From the NCBI GenBank assembly GCA_003326205.1, contig LWTK01000011.1, forward strand, positions 227,658 to 291,657: a DNA stretch of 64,000 nt, read 5' to 3'. Under the pieces are notes generated by a model. That model saw nothing but the letters and a program-made list of their open reading frames with translations. It made no database searches and was not told the origin of the DNA. Below, piece by piece: positions 26,405-37,000 of this stretch. Positions within the stretch are counted from its first letter, which is position 1, and each line of letters begins with the position of its first letter. The position numbers and the translations under genes were made by a program. The DNA comes from Nostoc sp. ATCC 43529. Its GTDB lineage: Bacteria > Cyanobacteriota > Cyanobacteriia > Cyanobacteriales > Nostocaceae.

Positions 26405-27196
26405 TTAAGCCAACCTTGCCAGTAAACCCCTAAGAACAAAGGCAAAAGCATGAACGCTGATATGAGCTAACATTGCAGCCTCTAGCGAATATTGCCAAAA
26501 GAGCCAGCCAAACGCGATTCCCACAATCCCATTCAGTAACAACGCCCGAATAATCACAACTGGAGTGAGGGGAACGATCGCAGCAGTCGCTGGCAGGTGT
26601 AGTAGTCCAAATACCAAAGCGGCTAGAACGATCGCACCCTGGTAAATCCCTTGACTTGGCAACGTAACGCCTTGTTTTAGCCCTTTCCACGCGATCCAAA
26701 CAAGCAGCGACATTAAACCCCAGCGCATCAAAATTTCCTCAGTGATGCCGCCATAGAACATTGCTGTAAGCAAATTCAACCAACTTGGCTCTGTATTATT
26801 GGCTGCCCGTAGCGCTTCAGGTAGGACAGGTTGCATCAACTGATCGAGCAACAAGAGAACGATCGCCGCCGCTGCACCCACACCCAAGCTCCACTTCATC
26901 TCAACGGCAAAAGATGGAGACTTAGCGATGTGAAACACCCAATGATCAATCAAATGGGAGCTTAATCCAACACGATAGGCACAACCAATTCCGACCAGAA
27001 TGCTGATTGCCAGTAGAATTGAATACTGTAGTCCTTGCAGAAGCATTAAAATCCACAATGGAGGCACTTTTTCCAGTGTTTCTGGAGACAGTTTCGCTAA
27101 CTGTTGCTCAATTAAAGGAATAGACGCGATCGTGAACATGACAATTCCTACATTGCCCAATACAAATAAAATCCCGAATTGTTTCAGAATTACCAT
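26405..27196 (-). CDS. CPBP-family intramembrane protease (arm A copy)
   Basis: This 263-residue polytopic protein belongs to the CAAX protease/bacteriocin-processing (Rce1-like) family. The motifs are GGITEEILMRWG, with the paired glutamates and arginine, and GLLHLPA and HISVHAFAF with catalytic histidines, in the second half of about eight helices. Family members cleave membrane-embedded peptides or confer peptide immunity. A GGAGG ribosome site precedes ATG 27196; the longer frame runs through the fused membrane-protein fragment. The arm B copy is at 57145-57936. Confidence 0.88.
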   Translation of the reverse strand: MVILKQFGILFVLGNVGIVMFTIASIPLIEQQLAKLSPETLEKVPPLWILMLLQGLQYSILLAISILVGIGCAYRVGLSSHLIDHWVFHIAKSPSFAVEMKWSLGVGAAAAIVLLLLDQLMQPVLPEALRAANNTEPSWLNLLTAMFYGGITEEILMRWGLMSLLVWIAWKGLKQGVTLPSQGIYQGAIVLAALVFGLLHLPATAAIVPLTPVVIIRALLLNGIVGIAFGWLFWQYSLEAAMLAHISVHAFAFVLRGLLARLA

Positions 27197-27393
27197 TGGT
27201 TTAACCTCCAGCGGATCGCCGTCTCCCGCCAAAATGGGAAGGTACTGAGAATACAAGCGATGTAGGGCGCTCCTGCATTGATGAATAGGCTGGTTTGAAG
27301 CCCCGAAGGCAGATTTGGGTATCCAAGCGCGATCGCCGTCAGGCAAACTCCCAGCGCGAGGTACAGGAAAGTAAACAAGGTAAATCGTTTCAT
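27190..27393 (-). pseudogene. Truncated third copy of the four-helix membrane protein
   Basis: The first ~58 residues (MKRFTLFTFLYLALGV to LSTFPFWRE) match the gene at 25575-25952; the frame then ends in WRLNQW, which is the upstream region of the CPBP gene read as protein. The last three helices are lost. Confidence 0.75.
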
Positions 27394-27424
27394 TATTTCT
27401 TCTTGGGTGAATTTCAGCATAAAA

Positions 27425-27493
27425 TCAAATAACCCAGGATGCGGTGGGGGACTTCCCTGGCTTGTGTGGGTGGTTAGAAGACACTTCAGACAT
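27425..27493 (-). pseudogene. Stub of the actinobacterial-type CPBP gene
   Basis: A 22-codon frame (MSEVSSNHPHKPGKSP...) matches the start of the gene at 56373-57116 and then stops. The remaining ~225 codons are absent in arm A. The leader upstream, including AAAGGAGTTGATC, is the same in both arms. Confidence 0.75.
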
Positions 27494-27544
27494 GGCGATC
27501 AACTCCTTTGATACATTTGCTGATGGTTTTACAAACTGACGAGA

Positions 27545-27655
27545 TCACCGACGACCCTGCCGATGGCTTCGGGAAACGGGTTTGGATACCCCGTCGCGTT
27601 TGAACACTTTGTAGGCGATCGCTAGGAACAGAGGGATAAGCACGAGTTGCGATCG
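27545..27655 (-). pseudogene. C-terminal fragment of a GC-rich membrane protein (arm A)
   Basis: The reverse frame reads VLIPLFLAIAYKVFKRDGVS and ends with ...GRR and a stop, matching the longer fragment at 56157-56321. One membrane helix and a basic tail remain. The donor protein is not recognised. Confidence 0.6.
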
Positions 27656-27692
27656 TAAAAGGTCGCGTTGCTAGTTGCCTTTGCTATTGTTT

Positions 27693-28361
27693 TCAGGATT
27701 CGACGGGATCACCGACGGCTCCACCAGTGGCTACGCGCACGGCGTGAGCCATGTGCTTGATCGGGTTGCCGATAGAGGCGCGATCAACTCCTGCCATAAG
27801 GGCGGCACTGACATCTTCACTAATGACGCGCAAGGCTGCGGTGGCAGTCGCCGCGTGCAGCCGCACCTCGATATCGTCAGCCGGGCGGCGCAGGCGATCC
27901 GCGATGATAAAAGCCATCTCGCGCTCTATTCGATCGTGGGTCATTAGCCAAGCCGCGCGCAGATCCGGCTCTTTTTCAGCTAGCACGGTCATTTTGATCA
28001 CGGCATCGTCGTAGGACTGCTGATCTGGATTCTTGGGGCGATTCGTTGCCCACTCGACGAGGTGATCTTCGAGGGAAACCTCCCGAGGCCAGCAGCGCAA
28101 CACCGCCACACACTCCTCAACATCCTGCGCCAAGATAGGCTCAACACAGCTCTCCTTGTTACGGAAGTACCGCCAGAGGGTACGCACCGAGATTCCTACC
28201 GCTTTTGCGATTTGCTCACCACTCGTGGCAGCGACACCCTGTTCCCAGAACAAACGCGCCGCCTCCCGCGAAATCTCCAGACGTATCCGCTGATGCCGCA
28301 GCTCACTCATCCCCCTTGGTCTGCGATCGTTGGTCGTGTCGCTATCACCATCACTCCTCAT
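27693..28361 (-). CDS. TetR-family transcriptional regulator (actinobacterial type)
   Basis: This ~222-residue regulator has an N-terminal helix-turn-helix (ISREAARLFWEQGVAATSGEQIAKAVGISVRTLWRYF in outline, about residues 28-66) and a ligand-binding helical C-terminal domain. The GC-rich codon use matches actinobacterial genes. A perfect 33-bp palindrome lies 22-55 bases upstream and is the likely autoregulatory operator. In arm A its former targets (the CPBP gene and membrane protein) are decayed, so its present target is unclear. ATG 28361 follows GAAAGGA; TTG 28379 is less likely. Confidence 0.88.
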   Translation of the reverse strand: MRSDGDSDTTNDRRPRGMSELRHQRIRLEISREAARLFWEQGVAATSGEQIAKAVGISVRTLWRYFRNKESCVEPILAQDVEECVAVLRCWPREVSLEDHLVEWATNRPKNPDQQSYDDAVIKMTVLAEKEPDLRAAWLMTHDRIEREMAFIIADRLRRPADDIEVRLHAATATAALRVISEDVSAALMAGVDRASIGNPIKHMAHAVRVATGGAVGDPVES

Positions 28362-28383
28362 AGCCGTCTTTCCTTTCAATACT

Positions 28384-28416
28384 TGTCATTAAATGTCAAT
28401 TTGACATTTAATGACA
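28384..28416. promoter_or_regulatory. 33-bp perfect palindromic operator, with TTGACA on both strands
   Basis: TGTCATTAAATGTCAA (28384-28399) and TTGACATTTAATGACA (28401-28416) are exact inverted repeats around one base. The size and position suit binding of a TetR dimer pair. Each arm includes a TTGACA -35-like hexamer, so it may cover divergent promoters. Confidence 0.75.
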
Positions 28417-28507
28417 TCACTCGCAAGAGGTAGCTTTGTCGACAGTGTTATTGAACTTAGGACTGATGCTTCTGTGCAAGATTGTGATAACGTCACAAAG
28501 ATTAGGT

Positions 28508-28680
28508 AGTTAAATGTTGGCTCATTCGATGGCAAGCTGTTGTTCTTGCCAGATACCAAAACCAATGACCCCTGGCTAGTGCCATTGCGTTTTGGTAGCC
28601 GTGAGGTGCTGGGAGGGTATTTGCGATGGGCTGCGCCCCGCCGTAGGCGATCGCGCTCCGACCAGGGCGAAGAACTCATG
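28508..28680 (+). other. Coding-like fragment of unknown origin
   Basis: The forward frame reads NVGSFDGKLLFLPDTKTNDP, WLVPLRFGSREVLGGYLRW and then passes into a repeat and a stop at the edge of the Tn7-like element. It looks like protein sequence, but I cannot assign a family. Confidence 0.3.
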
Positions 28681-28876
28681 TAGAGCGACAAATTATTTGA
28701 CCGCAGGGACTAATTAGAAGTCAAATTTTTCATATCTGCAAGCTTTACTAAAAAGGTACTTGTTTTTTAGGGTTTGTGATATAAGTTTGTAGAAATCTCT
28801 ATAACAGCCAATTTAGAAGGATTTAGATTGATGACAAATAATATGTCGCTCTAGTCAAATAATTTGTCGTTCTACA
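28679..28876. mobile_element. 198-bp element with Tn7/CAST-like terminal repeats
   Basis: The left end TGTAGAGCGACAAATTATTTG and the right end read inward on the other strand (TGTAGAACGACAAATTATTTG) match in 22 of 24 bases. Further GACAAAT..., GACTAATTAG and ATTATTTGTC motifs lie inside both ends, as in the TnsB-binding arrays of Tn7-like transposons, notably cyanobacterial CRISPR-associated transposons. There is no gene inside and no clear 5-bp target duplication. Confidence 0.65.
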
Positions 28877-28956
28877 CTTAGCTAACTTGAGTGTAGTGAG
28901 ATCCAAGACTTAACTTCTTTCAGATTCTTACGGTGATTTATCAGATTCTTATGGAC

Positions 28957-29844
28957 TTAGCGAACCTGTTTTGGCGTTATTCCAGTGAGGCGCTTGAACT
29001 GTTGTGTTAGGTGGCTTTGGCTAGAAAAGCCGACTTGTAGGGCAATGTCGGCGATCGCCAGATCCGTTTTCAACAGCATCATTTTTGCCCGTTCCACACG
29101 CTGTTGAATCACGTACTGATGGGGCGAAATTCCCGTTTTTTGTTTGAACAAACTGGCAAAATAAGTGGGGCTGATATTAACGACGCTTGCCAGTTCAGCC
29201 AGAGATAAACCTTGATTCAGATGAGCTTGGATGTAATCGATCGCCCGCTGTAACTGGGTACGAGTTAAGCTGCTGTTTGGTGATGCGATCGGCTGCGTCA
29301 GGGTCGAATAGTGTCGTAGCAAATGAATCACCAGAATTTGAGTGAGTGATTCGACATAGAGTTGCCCCATCATCCCGCCCGATCGCACCTCAGCGAGCAT
29401 CAGCATACCAATCTGATGCAATTGCACATCTTGCTGACCGAAACCATGCACAAGCTTGAACCGTGTTGAATCAATATCGGAGGCTTCAGCAACGTGTTGA
29501 ATCAATTCTGGCTTTAGGCAAATGTGCAGCGGAGTGCAAATGACACCACTCTCATCTCGACACCAATAGCTCGGTTGACCAGCCGGGACAAAAAGATTGT
29601 CCCCTTCGTGAAGGATTGATTCCTGCAGGCGATCGTCGCGTTTCTGAATTAAAGGGGCGGGATTTCCTATGTGTAAGTTGAGCCAATGGTCTGAGAGGGC
29701 TGAGAGTTCCACCTCAAACGCTGAAACAGGGCTTTGACACTGTTCAACGAAAATGCCATTCCAGTTCATTTGCCGACTGGAGAACATCAACGTTTTATTG
29801 AACTGTTGGCTGAGTTCGAGCGAGTTGAGCAGGTTAGTGGTCAT
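28957..29844 (-). CDS. AraC-family transcriptional regulator
   Basis: This ~295-residue regulator has an N-terminal cupin-like sensor (LHEGDNLFVPAGQPSYWC) and two C-terminal helix-turn-helix motifs (LSLAELASVVNISPTYFASLFKQKTG and IADIALQVGFSSQSHLTQQFKRLTG). ATG 29844 is preferred to TTG 29862. Two broken relatives lie at 40879-41100 and 50152-50448, next to enzyme genes, so this type of regulator probably once controlled several modules in the island. Confidence 0.92.
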   Translation of the reverse strand: MTTNLLNSLELSQQFNKTLMFSSRQMNWNGIFVEQCQSPVSAFEVELSALSDHWLNLHIGNPAPLIQKRDDRLQESILHEGDNLFVPAGQPSYWCRDESGVICTPLHICLKPELIQHVAEASDIDSTRFKLVHGFGQQDVQLHQIGMLMLAEVRSGGMMGQLYVESLTQILVIHLLRHYSTLTQPIASPNSSLTRTQLQRAIDYIQAHLNQGLSLAELASVVNISPTYFASLFKQKTGISPHQYVIQQRVERAKMMLLKTDLAIADIALQVGFSSQSHLTQQFKRLTGITPKQVR

Positions 29845-30000
29845 GGAGCTTGTTCTTACCAATGGCTTGTAGTTGTAGAGTAAATCCGTGCTATGGCAAT
29901 CCTAAATGAGTTACGAACAAGGCATATATTGTTGGACTTTGGGAAAATCAAATTTTTGGTGATTAGTAAAGAATTTGAATAGCCACTTAACAACACGAAA

Positions 30001-30039
30001 AAATTTACATAGATGCTTACATAGATACTTACATAGATG
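30001..30039. repeat. 12-bp tandem repeat
   Basis: ACATAGATGCTT-type units occur three times in a row upstream of the insertion-sequence remnant. Confidence 0.6.
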
Positions 30040-30062
30040 CCAAAACTTTCGCAATAAATTCT

Positions 30063-30601
30063 GGGAGCATCCCAATTTTGCAAAGAGATGGGGAGAAGGC
30101 AGAAATATTCGCGATAGTAACTCGCGAATAGAATGGTGTACATCAACACCTCAAAGAGTGACAATGAAAAGCGTTCCAAAGCAGGTAGAAAGGGCAATGA
30201 CCCCAGAAGAGAAAAAAGAATTAGATGCATACGTAAAAGCCATCGCCAAAATTCTGTATAAAAACACGCCACCAGAAAAAATCGAAACCGCCGTCAGAGA
30301 TCAAGTATTAGAACACGTCAGTCCCAAAATAGCCTTTTTTTTGTCGGAGAAAAGACGGGAACAACTTTAGGGCGAAAGCGAACTATAAGAAGCTGTCTAG
30401 GTAAAGTAATCATTACCAAACAATAAGCAGCAAGGATAGGGATTGAGCCATATAGACGATTTAGCCCATTACTAGAAAAGTGCTGTTTATTACTAGCAGC
30501 CAACGAATCATTTCAAGATGCAGAAAAAGACCTCAAACTCATGACCGGAATAGAAGTAGGTCATAGCACCCATCATCGCCAAGTCAAAAAATTGGATACA
30601 T
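30063..30601 (+). pseudogene. ISKra4-family insertion sequence remnant with transposase start
   Basis: A terminal sequence GGGAGCATCCCAATTTTGC opens the element, as at 63702. The transposase frame starts near 30164 (MKSVPKQVERAMTPEEKKELD), runs to a poly-T tract at about 30335 where the frame shifts, and continues as SPLLEKCCLLLAANESFQD and LMTGIEVGHSTHHRQVKKL, which is typical of ISKra4 transposases. An extra in-frame stop and loss of the C-terminal half make it dead. Confidence 0.8.
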
Positions 30602-30693
30602 TCCCACCGAATGTCACTCTACAGCAGGAAATTCTTAGTTTGCTTGGTCTTCCTCCTGATATTTATAGCAATCTTGTAGATAATTCCTCTTAG
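30602..30693 (+). pseudogene. C-terminal transposase-like fragment
   Basis: The frame continues as FPPNVTLQQEILSLLGLPPD and ends IYSNLVDNSS, a style seen at the ends of cyanobacterial transposases. It is too short to assign. Confidence 0.35.
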
Positions 30694-31011
30694 TCAAATT
30701 CTATTACGCGAACGGTGAGGGGTTATTTATACAATACTTTTGCCAAAAGAAGAGTCTACAAAAATTAAAAAAGCCTTGCGATAAACCTGGAAGGAATTTT
30801 TAGGACTGATTGTTTTTGCCCAGCTTCGGAGAAATGGGAGTTTTTACATCAACTCACCCTCTTAAATTGGCGAAGGTATTGTTACCCTTGATAAATTGTT
30901 TAATTCCCCCCTTCTTCCCTATCTTGATAAAATTTCAGAAGATGAAAAATGTGATAGCTGGATTGCTGTATAGTTTGAGGTGTACCAGATTATCCTTTCA
31001 AGAGTTGTTCT
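30694..31011. other. Spacer upstream of the large kinase gene
   Basis: I see no gene here. It should hold the promoter for the kinase-regulator operon, but I cannot point to clear promoter boxes. Confidence 0.4.
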
Positions 31012-34000
31012 ATGATTGCTCTACCTGGTATTGCCATCCAAGACAAGATATACGAAAGTTCTAATTCTCTAGTGTACCGGGGCATTAGAGACGATGGAGT
31101 AGCGATCGTAGTAAAAATACTCAAGCAAGATTATCCCTCACCTCAAGAACTAACCCGCTACAGACAGGAATATAAAATTACCCGTTCGCTGAATCTGGAA
31201 GGAGTTGTCAAGGCATACAGCCAGCAGGACTATCAACGCACTCTGGTGATTATCTTAGAAGATTTTGGGGGAGAGTCCCTAGAGCAATGGATGCACAAGC
31301 GCCCAGACATATTCTGCCCCATGCCTTTATCCACTTTTCTTGGTCTTGCGATCGCCCTTTGCGACATTTTAGGCAGAATCCATGCAGCCAATGTCATTCA
31401 TAAAGATATCAACCCTGGAAACATAGTCTTTAATCTGGATACTGGCGTTGTCAAAATTATTGACTTTGGGATTGCGACCCAATTTAACCGCACGAATCCG
31501 ACGTTCAAAAGTCCCCATGTGTTAGAAGGCACGCTTGCCTACCTGTCTCCAGAGCAAACCGGGCGGATGAACCGGATGCTCGACTATCGCACCGATTTCT
31601 ACTCGCTTGGCGTAACCTTCTACGAACTGTTAACTGGACAGCTACCGTTCCCCACTCAAGACATCCTAGAGCTAGTTCATTGCCATATTGCCAAACCGCC
31701 GATTCCTGTGCATGAATTGAACGCCACGATTCCCAAACCCATTTCAGGCATAATTTTGAAGTTGATGGCGAAAAATGCGGAGGATCGTTATCAAAGTGCC
31801 TGGGGCATCAAAGCGGATCTAGAACGCTGCGCCGGGCAACTGGCAGAAATGGGTCAGATCAACGCCATGTCGTTGGGACTGCAAGATGTTTCAGAACAGT
31901 TTTGCATTCCTCAGAAACTGTATGGACGAGAAGCGGAGACTAAAGCATTATTGGCGGCGTTTGACAGAGTGGCTAGAAAAGAGACGTTTGGCGAAATTTG
32001 TCAACTAGAGCCAGGCATAGAAAATGCTCAATTCAATGTCGAACTCATGCTCGTTGCTGGTTACGCTGGCGTTGGCAAAACAGCATTGGTGCAAGAACTC
32101 TATAAACCCATCACAGCAAAGCACGGCTATTTCATATCGGGTAAATTTGACCAATTCAGGCGCAATATTCCCTACAGCGCCATTGTGGATGCCCTGCAAA
32201 AGTTGGTGCAGCAACTTCTGGGGGAACCGGATGAGCAAGTGCAACAGTGGCAAGAGCGTCTGCTCTCAGCTTTAGGAAGCAATGGGCAAATCATCATTGA
32301 TGTCATTCCGGAAGTTGAATTAATTATTGGCAAACAGCCACCCGTACCGTCCGTTGGAGCAACGGAAGCTCAAAATCGCTTTAATCGAATCTTTCAAAAT
32401 TTTGTGCGGGTGTTTTGTTCAAAAGAACATCCCCTGGTCGTCTTTTTAGACGATCTACAGTGGGTCGATTCTGCGACGTTGAAGTTAATTGAACTCATAT
32501 TGCTTGACGAGCAAACTCAATCTCTGTTTTTGATCGGAGCCTATCGAGATCATGAAGTGTCTCCAACGCATTCATTAATTTTGATGCTGGAGAGCTTGCG
32601 AAACCAGGGAGCAGTACTTCAGGAAATTATCCTGACCCCCTTAACGCTGCAACCGTTGAGTCAACTGATAGCTGAGACATTACATCGCAATCCTGATACC
32701 GTTCGTTCCTTAGCCCAAGTCGTGTTGCGTAAAACCGAGGGCAACCCTTTCTTTGTTGGTGAATTTTTGAAGCTGCTGCATAGCGAAAACCTGTTGACCT
32801 TTGATGCCCAACAGTTGAGTTGGCAGTGGAACCTAGCTGAGATTGAAGCTCAAAATATCACGGATAATGTGGTGGAGTTGCTGCTGCGTCAGTTGCAGAA
32901 ATTGCCGGAAGTAACACAGCAAGTTCTCTCCATCGCTGCTTGTGTTGGGTCTGAGTTTGATTTAGAAACGTTAGCGATCATTTGTGAGCGCTCGCCTCAA
33001 GCGATTTTCCAGGGTTTACTAGCAGCAATACAAGCTGAATTAATTCAACCTTTATCTGAATTAGACGAAAACTTGTTAGTTCAAGACTACAAGTTTTTGC
33101 ACGATCGGGTACAGCAAGCTGCTTATGCCTTAATTGATGAGCCGCAAAAACAAGTTGTTCATCTCCAAATTGGTCGCAATTTACTCGAAAAAACTTCACC
33201 AGAGCAGCGTTTTGATCGAACGTTTGTCATTGTTGATCATCTCAATCAAGGAATTAATCTGATCAACACTCAATTAGAACGAACTGAAGTTGCCAGATTG
33301 AATTTAATGGCAGGACAGAAAGCAAAGGCAGCTACGGCTTATGAAGCAGCATTTCAGTATTTAAATATAGGACTGAAACTCCTAGATACAGACAGTTGGC
33401 TCAGTGAGTATGACCTTACCTTAGCACTGTACTCAGAAGCAGCAGCGGCAGCGTATCTTGACGGCCGCTTTGATGAGATGGAACAATTGGTAGAAGTGGT
33501 ACTCAATCGCGCCAAAACAGCGATCGACAAAGTGCAGGTTTACGATAGCAAAATTCAAGGATATTTATCACAGGGCAACCTGAAATCAGCACTCAAAATT
33601 GGCTTGGAAGTGTTGAAGCTCCTGGGAGTAATCTTACCAGAAAATCCAAGTGAGTTAGATGTTCGAGGCGGATTGGAGTCAACGGCTGCACTACTCGCCC
33701 AACGAGAAATTGAAGACTTGGTTAATTTACCAGAGATGACTGCACCAGAACCGCTAGCAGCAATGTCAATCCTAGCGAATATAGGGGCTGCTGCATTCAT
33801 AGTATCACCAGCACTGGTGATACTGATTACTTGCAAAGCGGTAAATTTATCAATCAACTACGGTAATGCTATCTGGTCACCACTGTATTATGCTGCCTAC
33901 GGATTTGTTCTATGTGGAGTTGTTCAAGACATTGAACTCGGCTATAAATTTGGTCAATTGGCTCTTAGCTTGGCAGAACGATTGAATACCAAAAAAGGCA

Positions 34001-37000
34001 AAGCTAAAGCATTACAGTTATTTAGTGACCATGTTATGCAATGGAAAGTACATCTTAAGGAGACGATACCACTGCTGGTTGAGGCTTATCAGGAAGGAGT
34101 GGAAACCGGAGACTTTGAAACCGCTGGTTATGCTGCATATGACGTGTGCTACAACTCGTTTTTCGTCGGTGAGGAACTCACCCAACTAGAACAGAAAACG
34201 GCAACATACAGCAAAGCGGTTGATCGAATTAGACGGAAAAGCCCCTCAACTTGGATTGCAATAGTGTGGCAGACTATTCTCAATTTGTTAGATAGGTCTC
34301 TTAATCCCAGTCGCTTAGTTGGTCGGGTGTGTAATGAAGAGCAGGCATTACCACACGCCCTTGCAGTTAAAGATGGAACTGCAATTCAAATGCTATATCT
34401 GCACAAAGTTATACTGTGTTATCTATTTGAAGAATATCATCAAGCTGTACAGACTGCTATTTTGGCAAGGCAACATTTTGAAGAAGTGACAGCAATAAAG
34501 GTTTTACCTGTATTCTGTTTCTATCATTCTCTGGCGCTTTTGAGCTTATTGCTCGATGCTTCAAACTCTGAAAAATTAGCTTTGCTAAACTGTCTTAACA
34601 CCAACCAAGAAAAGATGCAGAAATGGGCAGAACATGCTCCAATGAATTATCTACATGAATTTTATCTAGTCGAGGCAGAGAAAGCACGAGTCTTAGGGCA
34701 ATTTTTTGAGGCTGAAGAGTTTTATGAACGAGCGATCGCAGGTGCTGCTGAAAATGAGTATATTCAGGAAGAAGCATTAGCTTATGAATTAGCGGCTAAA
34801 CATTATCTGGCGCGAGGTCGAGAAAAAATTGCTCAAACATACATGAAAGAGGCGCACTATTGCTACGATCGCTGGGGCGCAACCGCTAAAGTTAAAGACT
34901 TAGAAAAACGCTATCCACAGTTCTTTCCTCAGTCGTCTAGAGCCGCTTCCACATCAATTCCTATTACTGCTAAAACTATCACTAATCCCTTCCATACTGC
35001 TTTCGATTTAGCAGCAGTGATGAAAGCTTCACAGGCCATTTCTCGTGAAATTGAACTGAAGCAATTGCTGCGATCGCTGATGCAAATTTTAATTGAGAAT
35101 GCTGGCGCACAAAACGGATATCTGATTTTAGAAAACTCAGGAGAATGGTCGATTGAAGCGGCTTGTGAACTCAATACCGATGAGAATGCTTGTGCGACTC
35201 AGGTGTTACAGTCTATTCCAATTGCCGATCAATTGCCAGAATCAATCATTCAATATGTGATTCGGACTCTGAAGCCTGTCACCTTAAATGATGCGACTCG
35301 TGAAGGTACTTTTATTAATGAGACATACATTCAACAGAACCAGCCTCAATCTATTTGCTGTTTGCCGCTGCTAAATCAAGCCAAGCTGGTCGGTGTATTG
35401 TATTTAGAAAATCGGTTAACAGCTGGAGTATTTACACCAGAGCGATCGCAGGTCTTGCAGCTATTATCGACTCAAGCAGCGATCGCCATCGAAAATGCCA
35501 ACCTTTACTCAGAACTGCGGGCTAAGGAAAGCAAGATTACCCAGTTCCTCGAAGCGATTCCAGTGGGAATTGGGATCGTGGATGCGACGGGTCGCCCTTA
35601 CTACACCAACCAATGCGGCAGTCAACTTATAGGCAAAGAAACTGATACTTCCATCGCACCGGAGCAGATCTCAGAGGCTTATCAGCTTTATGTAGCGGGA
35701 ACGGATCAAATCTATCCAGCAGAGAACTTGCCTACTGTGCGGGCATTAAGGGGCGAACGCATCAGGACTGAAGATATAGAAATTCGTCGAGATCATGTCT
35801 CAATTCTACTTGAGGCACGGGGAACACCAGTTTTTGATCAACAGGGCAATATTACTCATGCGATCGCTACCTTTCAGGACATTACAGAGCGCAAACAAGC
35901 CGAGAAACTCCTAGCCGACTACAACTGCACTTTAGAGCAACAGGTCGCAGAACGAACTGCTGCGTTACGACAAAGTGAGGCCAATTACCGTAACCTGATT
36001 CAAACTGCGAATTCAATCATCCTTCGCACGGATAGGCAAGGACGAATTCGATACATGAATGACTATGGACTGAGCTTTTTTGGTTATGAGGAAGATCAGA
36101 TTTTAGGGCATACCCTACTGGAAACAATCGTTCCAGAAACCGAAACATCTGGACGCGATCTCAAGCAGTTTGTTCACAATCTGTTTCACAATCTTGAAGC
36201 TCCCTTGCCTCAAGCTTACTTGCAAACCGAGAATGAAAACCTTTGTCGAGACGGTAGACGGGTTTGGATTGCCTGGTCGAATCAAGCCATCTTCAATGAA
36301 CAGGGAGAGGTCGTTGAAATCTTATCGGTGGGCAATGACACCACCCAGCGTAGACAAGCAGAAGAGGCATTACAACGCAGTGAAGCTAAGTTCCGCAATA
36401 TTTTTGAAAACTCACAGGTTGGCATCTTCCGCACCCGCCTCTCGGATGGATTACTTCTCGATGCCAATCAACGCTATGCCAATCTGCTTGGCTTTGATTC
36501 ATCAGAGGAGATGATTGGGCTTGAACACGCCACAGACTACTATGTAAATCCCAGCGATCGCCAACAATTCCTTGAGGTGCTGAAGCGGGATCGGGAAGTG
36601 CGAAGCTATGAAGCACAGGGGCGAAAACGAGATGGGACAGTGTTTTGGGGACTTTTCTCTGCTTATCTGAATGCAGACGATGACTACATTGAAGGGGTGA
36701 TTGCGGATATTAGCGATCGCAAACAAGCAGAAGCCGCTCTACAAACGAGTGAAGAACGACTACGCTTAGCATTAACCGCTTCAAATCAAGGACTCTACGA
36801 TTTTGATTTAAAGACTGAAGAAAGAATTGTTAACCCGGAATACGCTTTAATGCTGGGCTACGATCCAGCAACATTCCACGAAACCATTTCTGAATGGATT
36901 GCTCATTTGCATCCTGATGACAGAGAATCAGTTGTCGCAACCTACCGTGCTTGTATTACTGGAGAAATCCCCAACTTTCAAGTAGAGTATCGCCGTCGTA

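Noticed and set aside
27197..27346. N-terminal extension of the arm A CPBP protein by 50 residues
   Set aside because: The extension is a frame-shifted reading of the truncated membrane-protein copy; the arm B protein and a GGAGG site fix the start at 27196.
28389..28691. 100-codon reverse frame over the palindrome and Tn7-like end
   Set aside because: It crosses an operator, a repeat and a transposon end and does not look like protein.
29975..30163. First 63 codons of the frame leading into the ISKra4 transposase
   Set aside because: They run across a 12-bp tandem repeat and the IS terminus; the transposase starts near 30164.
30810..31064. 84-codon frame before the large kinase gene
   Set aside because: It overlaps the kinase start and has no family features.
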